From assembly GCA_031761875.1 (NCBI GenBank), contig CP134492.1, forward strand, positions 3,286,001 to 3,350,000: a DNA stretch of 64,000 bases. The letters are read 5' to 3'. The first letter of the stretch is position 1, and each line of letters opens with the position of its first letter. Shown here in pieces: positions 8,816 to 17,333 of the stretch. The translations under genes were made by a program, and so were the position numbers. The DNA comes from Bacillaceae bacterium IKA-2 (GTDB lineage Bacteria > Bacillota > Bacilli > Bacillales > Anaerobacillaceae). Under the pieces are notes generated by a model. It saw only the letters and a list, made by a program, of their open reading frames with translations, was not told where the DNA came from and made no database searches.

Positions 8816-9194
8816 TTATTCTTTATTTTTTATATTAGCTTCAAACTGATGTATTTTCGAGACAACATTGGCTGCAGGAGTAACTATTTGTAAAGCTTCT
8901 TTCTAATTTTAATTTGGAGATCCTTTAATAATTGTTGATGGGTTAAAAATCACTACTAATGTATGAATAGGTATTGGGGGAAATTTGTATTTAAGAAGCA
9001 AAGCTTGTAATCGAAGTTTTTGAAGTTTTACTTGGGATATCGGATCTTTAAAAGTTTCTTCTACTTCGTTTTGTTTGCGGATTAGCAGCTTAAAATCACC
9101 GTCAAAATGGAGAGTCCCCGATATGTTTTTAATTTTTAGAAAGTTTTTCAATTTTTGGGGGTCGTATCAGCTCTTTGTTTATCAATATAATCAA
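8816..9194 (-). pseudogene. Decayed NERD-domain protein gene
   Basis: Three fragments in different frames line up with a NERD (nuclease-related) domain protein. A start-like segment with KELIRPPKIEKL is at about 9150-9194. The core KNISGTLHFDGDF, KDPISQVKLQKLRLQALL and NPSTIIK is open from 9151 to 8909. A tail VTPAANVVSKIHQFEANIKN ends at 8816. A block of about 80 residues between the first two parts is missing and the frame shifts before the tail, so this is a relic after internal deletion. An 80-codon frame remains open (8909-9151) but has no convincing start site. It lies between spoVID and hemL. Confidence 0.65.
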
Positions 9195-9258
9195 CTTCTC
9201 AACCCCATCTCAATAAGGACAGTTATATCAATACCTTTAATTCAGTTTAGTTTTGCAT

Positions 9259-9291
9259 AAAAAAGATCTAGCACCACAATAAGTGCTAGAC
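9259..9291 (-). terminator. Terminator of the hem operon
   Basis: On the minus strand TCTAGCAC, an 8-base loop and GTGCTAGA are followed by a TCTTTTTTAT run, about 130 bases after hemL. It also overlaps the end of the small candidate frame at 9286-9393. Confidence 0.8.
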
Positions 9292-9393
9292 CTCCTCATT
9301 ATTAATTTGTCGATCAGTCTCTATTTGTTTTAATAACGTTCTATTCATACTGGTTGCGCCAACATCATTATCTATCACATTCAAACTATCCAT
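9286..9393 (-). CDS. Possible 35-codon gene after hemL
   Basis: A short frame starting ATG 9393 (MDSLNVIDNDVGA) and ending in the terminator stem. It lies 30 bases after hemL on the same transcript. The upstream GGATAAG is only a weak ribosome binding site, and the composition does not clearly mark it as coding. No homology is recognised. It may be chance, or the remnant of a gene tail left by rearrangement next to the NERD relic. Confidence 0.22.
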   Translation of the reverse strand: MDSLNVIDNDVGATSMNRTLLKQIETDRQINNEEV

Positions 9394-9422
9394 AACAGTC
9401 AACTTATCCAAACTATTATTAT

Positions 9423-10712
9423 CTAACCAACAATTCGCGAAAATGCTTTATCTGCAGCTGCAATCGTCTTTTCAATATCTGCGTCTGTGTGTTTCGTTGA
9501 AAGGAACATTCCTTCAAACTGTGAAGGTGCTATTGAAACTCCTTCTACTAACATATAACGGAAATAGGCTGCAAAACGATCTAAATCTGCTGTTTTTGCT
9601 TTTTCATAGTTAGTCACTTTTTGATCTGTAAAGAAGAAGCCGATCATCGAACCTGCTTGGCTTGTTTGATGCGCAATACCATGTTTAGTCGCAGCCTCAG
9701 ACAATCCGTCAGCTAGTTTTTTACCAAGACGGTTAAATTCAAGATAGTGCTCTGGAGTTAGCTGTGATAATGTTTCGTAACCTGCAGTCATGGCTAGTGG
9801 ATTTCCAGATAATGTTCCGGCTTGATAAATTGGTCCACTAGGTGCGATTTGTTCCATAATTTCACGCTTACCGCCGTAAGCGCCAACTGGAAGCCCACCG
9901 CCAATTACTTTGCCGAGGCAGGTAAGGTCAGGCGTGACACCAAATTCACCTTGGGCACAGTGATATCCAACACGGAAACCGGTCATGACTTCATCAAAAA
10001 TTAGTAACGTCCCGTTTTGCTCAGTGATTTCTCGAACTGCTTCTAGATAACCTGGCTCAGGACGAACGACGCCCATATTACCTGCTACCGGTTCAAGGAT
10101 AACTGCTGCAATATCATCGCCATACTCCTTAAAGACATATCGCAGACTTTCTACATCGTTATACGGTACGGTTAATGTATTCATCGCAACCGCTTCAGGA
10201 ACTCCTGGGCTATCGGGTAAGCCTAATGTCGCTACCCCTGAACCTGCTTTAATAAGTAAAGAGTCGCCATGCCCATGATAGCAGCCTTCAAATTTCAAAA
10301 TTTTGTCTCGTCCAGTATAACCTCGAGCTAAACGTAACGCGCTCATTGTCGCTTCTGTCCCAGAGTTAACCATCCTCACAACTTCAACCGATGGCACACG
10401 CTCAATAACTAGCTCAGCCATTTTCGTTTCTAACTCACTTGGTGCACCAAAGCTTGTCCCTAACTCAGCGGCTTTTTTCAAAGCTTCAATGACTTGCTCA
10501 TCAGCATGTCCTAACACAAGTGGTCCCCATGAAAGCACATAATCTATATATTCATTTCCATCGATATCATAAATTTTTGAGCCTTTGCCACGTTCCATAA
10601 ACACCGGCTCCATACCGACTGATTTAAAAGCACGAACAGGACTATTTACGCCACCCGGCATTAATGATTTTGCTTTTGCAAAAGCTTCTATTGATTTATC
10701 AAATGATCTCAT
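9423..10712 (-). CDS. hemL: Glutamate-1-semialdehyde 2,1-aminomutase
   Basis: PLP-dependent class III aminotransferase-fold enzyme (429 aa) that turns glutamate-1-semialdehyde into 5-aminolevulinate, the second step of the C5 haem pathway. The N-terminal [13 protein letters not shown] is characteristic, [15 protein letters not shown] binds the cofactor phosphate, and the PLP lysine is in [18 protein letters not shown] (about residue 268). It is the last gene of the hemA-X-C-D-B-L operon, separated from hemB by a 148-base gap that contains a palindromic simple-sequence repeat (10730-10850). The ATG at 10712 follows AAAGGAGGAAA. The length is standard. Confidence 0.98.
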   Translation of the reverse strand: MRSFDKSIEAFAKAKSLMPGGVNSPVRAFKSVGMEPVFMERGKGSKIYDIDGNEYIDYVLSWGPLVLGHADEQVIEALKKAAELGTSFGAPSELETKMAELVIERVPSVEVVRMVNSGTEATMSALRLARGYTGRDKILKFEGCYHGHGDSLLIKAGSGVATLGLPDSPGVPEAVAMNTLTVPYNDVESLRYVFKEYGDDIAAVILEPVAGNMGVVRPEPGYLEAVREITEQNGTLLIFDEVMTGFRVGYHCAQGEFGVTPDLTCLGKVIGGGLPVGAYGGKREIMEQIAPSGPIYQAGTLSGNPLAMTAGYETLSQLTPEHYLEFNRLGKKLADGLSEAATKHGIAHQTSQAGSMIGFFFTDQKVTNYEKAKTADLDRFAAYFRYMLVEGVSIAPSQFEGMFLSTKHTDADIEKTIAAADKAFSRIVG

Positions 10713-10729
10713 AATTTCCTCCTTTTAGT

Positions 10730-10850
10730 CGGTTTGTTGGTTTGTTGGTTAGTTACTAGTTGGTTAGGAAGGTCAAAGGCTTTAAGAGCTAGTACTTTTG
10801 CTTTTGCCCTTGAAATTGCTTTTCCTTACCAACTTTCCAACTCTTCCAAC
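10730..10850. repeat. Palindromic simple-sequence element, copy A
   Basis: The left arm is built of GTTGGTTT-like units, the core reads GGTCAAAGGCTTTAAGAG followed by CTTTTG units, and the right arm is ACCAACTTTCCAACTCTTCCAAC. It has the same layout and orientation as copies at 16567, 21677 and 50621, and it separates hemB from hemL. Confidence 0.7.
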
Positions 10851-10860
10851 TTATTTTATC

Positions 10861-11832
10861 TTACTCACTCAACCATTTCGCAACGTCTTTAGCAAAATAG
10901 GTAATAATTAAATCTGCACCGGCACGCTTCATACTAGTTAGCATTTCCGTGACAACGGCTCGCTCATCGATCCAGCCGTTTAAGCTTGCAGCTTTGACCA
11001 TCGCATATTCTCCACTAACGTTATAGGCAACAACAGGCGTTGAAAAATTATCTTTTACTTCCCGAATAATATCTAAATAGGATAAAGCTGGTTTCACGAT
11101 TAAAAAGTCAGCTCCTTCTATGACATCACTTTCAGCTTCGCGTAGGGCTTCTAAGCGATTAGCAGGGTCCATTTGATATGTCTTACGATCACCAGCTGAA
11201 GGCGCACTATGAGCTGCATCGCGGAATGGTCCGTAAAATGCAGATGAATATTTGACGGCATACGACATAATCGGAATATTAGTGAACCCAGCTTCGTCTA
11301 ATCCTTGACGAATTGCTGCAACAAATCCATCCATCATATTTGATGGAGCGATAATATCAGCTCCAGCCTTTGCTTGCGAAACAGCAGTTTTTGCTAGTAG
11401 CTCAAGGGTTGGGTCGTTTAATATCGTTCCTTCTTCAACGACACCACAATGTCCGTGGCTAGTAAATTGACATAAACAAGTATCTGCAATCACAACTAAC
11501 TCATTATTAATTGTTTTAATTTTTTTGATTGCTTGTTGAACAATTCCGTCATCACAAAAAGCACTCGTTCCAACATCATCCTTATGTTTTGGAAGACCAA
11601 AAACAATCATTGATAAAATCCCTAAATCAGTAATCGTCTTGACTTCTTCTTCTAATAAATCAAGGGAAATTTGATAAACTCCTGGCATCGAAGCTACTTC
11701 ATTTTTGATATTTTCACCTGCCATTACAAAAATCGGGTAAATTAAATCTTCTTTCTTAAGCACCGTTTCTCTTACCATTGAACGAAGATTTGCCGATGTG
11801 CGTAAGCGGCGATGACGTTTAAATTCTAACAT
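10861..11832 (-). CDS. hemB: Porphobilinogen synthase (delta-aminolevulinate dehydratase)
   Basis: Condenses two 5-aminolevulinate molecules to porphobilinogen (323 aa). The metal-binding stretch [15 protein letters not shown] (about 117-131) has the cysteines of the zinc type. The two active-site lysines are in [15 protein letters not shown] (about 195) and [11 protein letters not shown] (about 248). The start ATG directly follows the hemD stop, consistent with coupled translation. Its stop lies about 10 bases from repeat copy A. Standard length, no oddities. Confidence 0.98.
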   Translation of the reverse strand: MLEFKRHRRLRTSANLRSMVRETVLKKEDLIYPIFVMAGENIKNEVASMPGVYQISLDLLEEEVKTITDLGILSMIVFGLPKHKDDVGTSAFCDDGIVQQAIKKIKTINNELVVIADTCLCQFTSHGHCGVVEEGTILNDPTLELLAKTAVSQAKAGADIIAPSNMMDGFVAAIRQGLDEAGFTNIPIMSYAVKYSSAFYGPFRDAAHSAPSAGDRKTYQMDPANRLEALREAESDVIEGADFLIVKPALSYLDIIREVKDNFSTPVVAYNVSGEYAMVKAASLNGWIDERAVVTEMLTSMKRAGADLIITYFAKDVAKWLSE

Positions 11833-12612
11833 TTATTTTTCCTCCTTTAGCTTTTCCATTACCGTTTCAAGCATACCTTGTAACGTATATTGGTTTGGCT
11901 CTGTATGAACCGGTAATCTGTGTTTTTTCATTTCCTTTGTTGTAATCGGACCAATAGAAGCAAAAATAAGATTGTCGATATAATCTCGCCAATCTGTTCC
12001 TTCAAGTAAGCGCACAAAATTATCGACTGTAGACGAACTTGTAAAAGTCACAACATCAATTTGGCTTTTTTTAATCAGCTCATACAACTTGGCTTTAGAG
12101 CTCATTTCAATAACAGTTTCATAAACATCTAATTCGGTTACAAAGATATCATTCTCCCGCAGACCATTTCCAATTACATTTCTTGCTAAACTGCCCCTTG
12201 CAATCAATACATTTTCGCCTTTTTTGACTCGTTTTAAAAGTGCAGCTAATAAGCTTTCAGCAACAAAAAGTGGAGGCGTTAGGTCGGCCTTTAAACCATA
12301 GCCTTCTAGAATATCTTCTGTCTTTGTTCCGACAACAGCAATTTTAAATTTCTCTAGTAATGACAGCTCTTTACCACTATTTCTAAATTCTTGAAAAAAG
12401 AAATCAATCCCATTTTTACTCGTAAAAACTAACCAATCATATGTATGAAGCAAATTTAATTCCTTGGTAATATCCGTTTTATCAACAACTGCTCTACAAG
12501 TAATTAACGGCATTTCAACCGGATTGCCACCGTACTTCTTTATTTGCAAGGAAAGAGCAGAGGCTTGTGCCTTTGCCCTCGTCACTAAAATATTTTTCCC
12601 TTGAAGGTCCAT
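11833..12612 (-). CDS. hemD: Uroporphyrinogen-III synthase
   Basis: Cyclises hydroxymethylbilane to uroporphyrinogen III with inversion of ring D (259 aa). The family is weakly conserved; recognisable parts are the start NILVTRAKAQASALSLQI, VFTSKNGIDFFF near residue 62, VVTFTSSSTVDNF near 176 and FASIGPITTKEM near 207. The start overlaps the hemC stop by one base (TAATG), and the stop touches hemB, so position in the hem operon supports the call strongly. Confidence 0.95.
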   Translation of the reverse strand: MDLQGKNILVTRAKAQASALSLQIKKYGGNPVEMPLITCRAVVDKTDITKELNLLHTYDWLVFTSKNGIDFFFQEFRNSGKELSLLEKFKIAVVGTKTEDILEGYGLKADLTPPLFVAESLLAALLKRVKKGENVLIARGSLARNVIGNGLRENDIFVTELDVYETVIEMSSKAKLYELIKKSQIDVVTFTSSSTVDNFVRLLEGTDWRDYIDNLIFASIGPITTKEMKKHRLPVHTEPNQYTLQGMLETVMEKLKEEK

Positions 12613-13544
12613 TACTGATCCAACTCAAGTTTAACCGCATCAAGAATATCTTTTGCACCTCTCTCAAGCAACTTACTGGCTAGTTGGGCGCCAAGTTTCA
12701 CTGCGTCAGTTCCTACCATTCTCTCTTTTAAAATCACTTTACCATCAGGGGAGCCAACAAGACCGACTAAGACGATTTCATTATTGTCATTTAATTCAGC
12801 ATATCCTGCAATTGGTACTTGGCAACCTCCTTCAATTTTATGAAGAAATGAACGCTCTGCTGTAACACATCGATTTGTTATCTCTTCAGTGAACTTGCTA
12901 AGCAACTCGCGTAATTCAGTGTCATCAGTTCGGCATTCAATACCTAGAGCTCCTTGGCCTACTGCTGGAACACATATGTCTTTCGGTAAAAATTCAGTCA
13001 CAACGTCAGCACTCCAACCCATACGCTCTAGTCCTGCTGCTGCTAAAATAATCGCATCATACTCACCGTCACGACATTTCTTCAGTCTGCTATCTATATT
13101 ACCACGGATCCACTTGATTTCTAAATCTGGTCGACGAGCTAACACTTGTGCTGAACGTCGTAAACTACTCGTTCCAACGACAGAACCAGCTTCTAGTTCT
13201 AATAAGCCTTTGCCATTATTAGAAATCCAAGCATCACGCGGATCAACACGCTTTGGCACACACCCAATTGTTAATCCCTCTTGAAGAACGGCTGGCATAT
13301 CTTTCATACTATGAACCGCCATATCTATTTCACTATTAATCATTGCTTGTTCAATCTCTTTAACGAATAACCCTTTTCCACCAACTTTAGATAATGTTAC
13401 ATCTAAAATGATATCCCCTTTAGTTACGATCTTCTTTACTTCAAATTCAAATTCGCCACCTAATTTTTTTAACTGGTCAATAACCCAATTTGTCTGTGTT
13501 AAAGCTAGTTGACTTTTTCTTGAACCGATAATAATTTTTCTCAT
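12612..13544 (-). CDS. hemC: Hydroxymethylbilane synthase (porphobilinogen deaminase)
   Basis: Polymerises four porphobilinogens to hydroxymethylbilane on a covalently bound dipyrromethane (310 aa). Visible: [13 protein letters not shown] at the N-terminus, the catalytic region VHSMKDMP (about 80-87), [10 protein letters not shown] (about 127-136), [10 protein letters not shown] (about 149) and the cofactor cysteine in [13 protein letters not shown] (about residue 242). It overlaps hemD by one base and follows hemX by 24 bases. Standard length. Confidence 0.98.
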   Translation of the reverse strand: MRKIIIGSRKSQLALTQTNWVIDQLKKLGGEFEFEVKKIVTKGDIILDVTLSKVGGKGLFVKEIEQAMINSEIDMAVHSMKDMPAVLQEGLTIGCVPKRVDPRDAWISNNGKGLLELEAGSVVGTSSLRRSAQVLARRPDLEIKWIRGNIDSRLKKCRDGEYDAIILAAAGLERMGWSADVVTEFLPKDICVPAVGQGALGIECRTDDTELRELLSKFTEEITNRCVTAERSFLHKIEGGCQVPIAGYAELNDNNEIVLVGLVGSPDGKVILKERMVGTDAVKLGAQLASKLLERGAKDILDAVKLELDQ

Positions 13545-13568
13545 AATAACCTCCGTGGTGGTTTTAAT

Positions 13569-14387
13569 TTAGTACCATAAATGGAAATTTGATAGTACCC
13601 CTGATAAAAAATAATTAATTAAGATAAGTAAAAATCCTGCTATGTTTAATAAAACTAATGAATAACCGCTGTTTTTCTTTACTACTCGTGAATATAGATA
13701 ATAGCCATATACGATTAACACTAAGGCCGAAGTAATAATTTTCGAATCAAACCAGGGTATATAACCCAGTGCAATAGAGGCCCAAACAAATCCAAGGATA
13801 ACTCCCATTAATAATAACGGGAAGCCCAGTACTGAAAACATAAACGCAAGGTGTTCTGATTTAGATAAATCACCAAACCGGGATAACCGCTTGCTCCAAC
13901 GTTTCTGTTTTAACATTTGATGTTGATAGTAATACATAATTGAAAAAATAAAAGCAAACGTAAAGGCGCCGTAAGCAAGCAAAACTAACGTTACATGAAT
14001 AAAGAGTAACTCAGAAATTAATAGAGCTTGCAATTTTTGCGATATGTCTCCAGTTGGAACAAATACGCTAATTGCCATAATCGCAAATCCAAAAATATTC
14101 GTAAAAAATACAAATAAATCAACCTTAAAAAACCAGTTAATGACAAGTGAAACACTGACAATAATCCAAGCATAAAAAAACAATCCTTCAAAAGATGTCA
14201 TGATTGGGAGGCGATTAAACTCAATCATTCGTAAGACAAAAAATATTGTCTGAAGGACCCAGACAATAGAAAGTAACCAGAAGGAAATACGGTTAACCTT
14301 CTGGTTTTTGTGCAAGAAATCAATGAAATAACCCGTAACACTTAAACAATATAAAAGAACCGTAACGATATATAAAAGATTTAACAT
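13569..14387 (-). CDS. hemX: HemX, membrane protein of the haem operon (CcsA-like)
   Basis: Integral membrane protein of 272 residues with about eight hydrophobic segments, related to the cytochrome c assembly protein CcsA/ResC. In B. subtilis HemX lowers the amount of glutamyl-tRNA reductase (HemA), acting as a brake on haem synthesis. The gene lies between hemA and hemC, the canonical position, 17 bases after hemA. The start ATG 14387 follows AGGAGTT. The membrane topology is clear; the regulatory role is known from the family. Confidence 0.93.
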   Translation of the reverse strand: MLNLLYIVTVLLYCLSVTGYFIDFLHKNQKVNRISFWLLSIVWVLQTIFFVLRMIEFNRLPIMTSFEGLFFYAWIIVSVSLVINWFFKVDLFVFFTNIFGFAIMAISVFVPTGDISQKLQALLISELLFIHVTLVLLAYGAFTFAFIFSIMYYYQHQMLKQKRWSKRLSRFGDLSKSEHLAFMFSVLGFPLLLMGVILGFVWASIALGYIPWFDSKIITSALVLIVYGYYLYSRVVKKNSGYSLVLLNIAGFLLILINYFLSGVLSNFHLWY

Positions 14388-14404
14388 TCCCCAAAACTCC
14401 TCTC

Positions 14405-15769
14405 TTAGGAGCGAACTACTACATCTTTGATGAAGGAAGAAACAACTTCTTGCTTCGCATCAGCTTTTTCTTCCAAAATACATGTCGATTTTTGTGCCTC
14501 AAGTTCGTTTTCAATTGCAAAGATCCTCGTGAATAATTCTAATGATTCTGAAGCTTCTTTTTCAACGGCTAATTCTTTAGCTGCTATAATTGGATCACGT
14601 ATCAATTGATTAATGATACTCTTCATATGCTTATTTAATACTTTTTTATCTCGTTCAGACAAATTTGGTAATTTACGTTCAAGACTTATCATCGTTTCTT
14701 CCTGAACAGAAAGAGCTTTAGTACGTAATGCAGAAATAATTGGAACTACTCCTAACGTACGTATCCAGCATTGGAACTCTGTTAATTCAGCTTTAATCAT
14801 GATTTCTATCTTTTCTGCTTCCTTTTTACGTTCAACCATATTAGCCGTAACAATTCCTTCTAAGTCGTCAATATCGTATAAATAAACACTTTCTAATTCA
14901 CTTAAGCTCGGCTCTATATCACGTGGTACAGCAATATCAACAATAAATAGTGGCCGACCTTTGCGTTTTTTTATAATTGATGCAACCATAGCTTTCGTCA
15001 CAACATATTCTTTCGAACCAGTTGAACTAATTAAAATATCCGCACTAGCTAACGCATCTGTTAGCTCATTTAATGGTCTTGCTTCCCCTAAAAATTTATC
15101 TGCAAGTTCAATTGCTTTTGACATCGTTCGGTTAATAACAGTAACTTTTCCAACTCCATTAGCATGAAGGTGTTTACCTGTTAATTCACTCATTTTTCCA
15201 GCACCAAAAATAAGCACATGCTTACTTTTGAAATCGCCAAAAATTTTCTTCCCTAATTCCACTGCTGCGTAACTAACAGAAACGGCATTTTCACCAATAG
15301 ATGTCTCTGAATGAGCACGTTTAGCTAGCGTAATTGCTTGCTTAAAAAGTTGATTGAAAACGGAACCAGTTGTTTGTTGCTTTTGGGCAAATAGAAAGCT
15401 TTCTTTGATTTGACCCAAAATTTGTGTTTCACCAACAACCATAGAACTTAATCCAGAAGTAACCCTCAATAAGTGCTCAATAGCACGATCATTCTCATAT
15501 ACATCTAAATGATCTTCAAACTCGCTTGCCGGAAGATCAAACCACTGTGATAAAAACGTTTTCATATAGTACTTACCAGTATGAACCTGATCAACAACCG
15601 CATATATTTCTGTCCGATTACATGTCGAAACGATTACAGCCTCGAGGATGCTTTTTGTTTTTATTAGACTATGAATAGCGCATTCAAGTTCTTCCCCTTG
15701 AAATGTAAATTTTTCGCGAATTTCAACAGGCGTTGACTTATAGTTTAAACTAGTAACTAGGATGTGCAC
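14405..15769 (-). CDS. hemA: Glutamyl-tRNA reductase
   Basis: NADPH-dependent enzyme reducing glutamyl-tRNA to glutamate-1-semialdehyde, the first committed step of C5 haem synthesis (454 aa). The catalytic cysteine is in [12 protein letters not shown] (about residue 50). [15 protein letters not shown], the Rossmann motif [10 protein letters not shown] (about 189) and the dimerisation domain with [10 protein letters not shown] (about 317) follow. The start is GTG 15769, with GGGGTG nine bases upstream; an ATG four bases earlier is out of frame. First gene of the hem operon. Confidence 0.97.
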   Translation of the reverse strand: MHILVTSLNYKSTPVEIREKFTFQGEELECAIHSLIKTKSILEAVIVSTCNRTEIYAVVDQVHTGKYYMKTFLSQWFDLPASEFEDHLDVYENDRAIEHLLRVTSGLSSMVVGETQILGQIKESFLFAQKQQTTGSVFNQLFKQAITLAKRAHSETSIGENAVSVSYAAVELGKKIFGDFKSKHVLIFGAGKMSELTGKHLHANGVGKVTVINRTMSKAIELADKFLGEARPLNELTDALASADILISSTGSKEYVVTKAMVASIIKKRKGRPLFIVDIAVPRDIEPSLSELESVYLYDIDDLEGIVTANMVERKKEAEKIEIMIKAELTEFQCWIRTLGVVPIISALRTKALSVQEETMISLERKLPNLSERDKKVLNKHMKSIINQLIRDPIIAAKELAVEKEASESLELFTRIFAIENELEAQKSTCILEEKADAKQEVVSSFIKDVVVRS

Positions 15770-15834
15770 GCATTTTCACCCCCAAAGATGGTTTCTATAT
15801 CAGCATATTTTCACGTGCGTAAAAATATTAATTT

Positions 15835-15849
15835 CTTTCATAATTATAA
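15835..15849 (-). promoter_or_regulatory. Possible PerR box overlapping the hemA promoter
   Basis: TTATAATTATGAAAG on the minus strand contains a perfect left half of the PerR consensus (TTATAAT-n-ATTATAA) but only four of seven matches in the right half. TATAAT would also serve as the -10 element. PerR control of hemA is known in B. subtilis. Confidence 0.35.
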
Positions 15850-16035
15850 CATCCAACCTAGCTCATAAAAAAAAGAAGTGTGAACAGAGAGTGAACTTAT
15901 ATGAATGTTTAAATAAACACTCTCAATATCATTTTAATTTGGACTTTATTCATAAATTATTCTATCATGAAAATGAGTGAAAAGAAACTCTAGTAACCTA
16001 GATTCTACTACCAATAAATTTTAGGGGAGAAAAAT

Positions 16036-16512
16036 ATGAAGCGACAAGGAGTTTTTCCAGGAGTTTTATTAATTGGTGTTGGACTAATTTTTCTATTACA
16101 AAATTACAACATTCCTTTTAAGAATGAGATTTTTTCATGGCCATCAATACTACTTATTATCGGTCTTACTGCTTTATTTCAAGCATACATAGGCAAAGAC
16201 TATCACTCGATTTTCACTGGTTTCTTATTAGTAGGTTTAGGCATTCATTTTCATGGTCTACGGTTGTTTTCTTTTTGGCCAGATCATTGGGCCGTGTTTA
16301 CAATCATTATTGGTCTAGCATTTCTTTTGCGTTATAGTAAAACAAAAAAAGACGGACTAGTCCCAGGAATCGGGCTGCTACTCGTCTCTCTAGTTGCTTT
16401 TATTTATACAGGATTTATTGATTTATTCGGCTCATTATTTACATATGTTGAAAATTTTTGGCCAGTAGCTTTAATCGGCGTGGGTTGTTACTTGTTATTT
16501 TTCAGAAAATAG
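16036..16512 (+). CDS. LiaI/LiaF-like transmembrane protein
   Basis: A 158-residue membrane protein with about six hydrophobic segments arranged as repeated pairs (FPGVLLIGVGLIFLL, WPSILLIIGLTALF, FTGFLLVGLGIHF, WAVFTIIIGLAFLL, VPGIGLLLVSLVAF, WPVALIGVGCYLLFF). The recurring G-x-GL with a following W-P is typical of the LiaI/LiaF N-terminal membrane domain (DUF5668 type). It lacks the cytoplasmic C-terminal domain of LiaF and no LiaRS-like genes are nearby. One of the few plus-strand genes in the window, inserted between hemA and ysxC. The start has AGGGGAG upstream. Specific function unknown. Confidence 0.8.
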   Translation: MKRQGVFPGVLLIGVGLIFLLQNYNIPFKNEIFSWPSILLIIGLTALFQAYIGKDYHSIFTGFLLVGLGIHFHGLRLFSFWPDHWAVFTIIIGLAFLLRYSKTKKDGLVPGIGLLLVSLVAFIYTGFIDLFGSLFTYVENFWPVALIGVGCYLLFFRK

Positions 16513-16527
16513 CATTAGCTATTAAAA

Positions 16528-16574
16528 ACCAACACTTCCTCTGGCATTTAACCTGTCAGGAGGAGGAATGTTGG
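16528..16574 (+). terminator. Hairpin after the LiaF-like gene
   Basis: CCAACA-c-TTCCTC pairs with GAGGAA-TGTTGG, giving a 12-bp stem with one bulge shortly after the stop at 16512. There is no T run, and its right arm is the start of repeat copy B, so it may be part of that element instead of a classical terminator. Confidence 0.4.
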
Positions 16575-16715
16575 TAAAGCAGTTCAAAAGAATAGAAGCA
16601 GTTGGTTATCTTTTATCTTTTATCTTTTATCTTTTATCTTTTATCTCTTATCTTTTCCTTACCAACTTTCCAACTTTCCAACTTTCTACTTTCTACTTTC
16701 CACTCTTCAACTTTC
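16567..16715. repeat. Palindromic simple-sequence element, copy B
   Basis: Same layout as copies A, C and D: GTTGGTAAAGCAGTTCAAAAG, then a tandem run of a TATCTTT heptamer (about six units at 16607-16660), then CTTACCAACTTTCCAACTTTCCAAC and further CTTTCTA units. Its right end overlaps the ysxC stop codon. Confidence 0.75.
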
Positions 16716-17333
16716 CTCTTCATTTTCCAACTTCACAATCTTTTTCGGCTTTTTTAAGAAAGATTCAATCGTACTCCATGCTTTTTCTTTTCCATAGCCT
16801 GTTTCTGAAGAAAAAATAACGATAGGGTCGCCCGGGTCTTTATTTAGTTTTTCTCTAATAGCTTTTTCGTGTTTTTCCCATTTACCTTTAGGAATTTTAT
16901 CAGCTTTTGTAGCAATGATGATTACTGGAACATCAAAGTGCTTTAACCATTCATACATGATTACATCATCTTTTGAAGGATCATGACGGATATCAATAAT
17001 CTGAACAACTGCTTTTAAATTTTCACTTTTTGTAACGTATGTTTCAATCATTCTTCCCCAAGCGTCGCGCTCAGTTTTTGGAACTTTAGCAAAACCATAG
17101 CCCGGTACGTCAACGAAGTGCATCACCTCATTGATGATATAAAAATTTAATGTTTGCGTCTTTCCGGGTTTTTGTGATGTTCTTGCCAAATTTTTGCGGT
17201 TAATCATTTTATTAATAAAAGACGATTTCCCAACATTAGAGCGCCCAGCAAGGGCTATTTCTGGTAGCCCCGCATTTGGGTATTGCTCTGGTTTTACTGC
17301 ACTTATCACAATTTCACTTTGGGTAACTTTCAT
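16707..17333 (-). CDS. ysxC: Ribosome biogenesis GTPase YsxC/EngB
   Basis: An essential small GTPase of the TrmE-Era-EngA superfamily (208 aa) that acts in late assembly of the 50S subunit. G1 is GRSNVGKSS (about 30-38), G3 DVPGYGF (about 75-81) and G4 TKAD (about 142-145), with an SSETGYG G5 near 177. The start overlaps the lonA stop codon (ATGA), as in B. subtilis lonA-ysxC. The extreme C-terminus (KLENEEES) is acidic and its codons merge with repeat copy B, so this tail may be species-specific. Confidence 0.97.
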   Translation of the reverse strand: MKVTQSEIVISAVKPEQYPNAGLPEIALAGRSNVGKSSFINKMINRKNLARTSQKPGKTQTLNFYIINEVMHFVDVPGYGFAKVPKTERDAWGRMIETYVTKSENLKAVVQIIDIRHDPSKDDVIMYEWLKHFDVPVIIIATKADKIPKGKWEKHEKAIREKLNKDPGDPIVIFSSETGYGKEKAWSTIESFLKKPKKIVKLENEEES

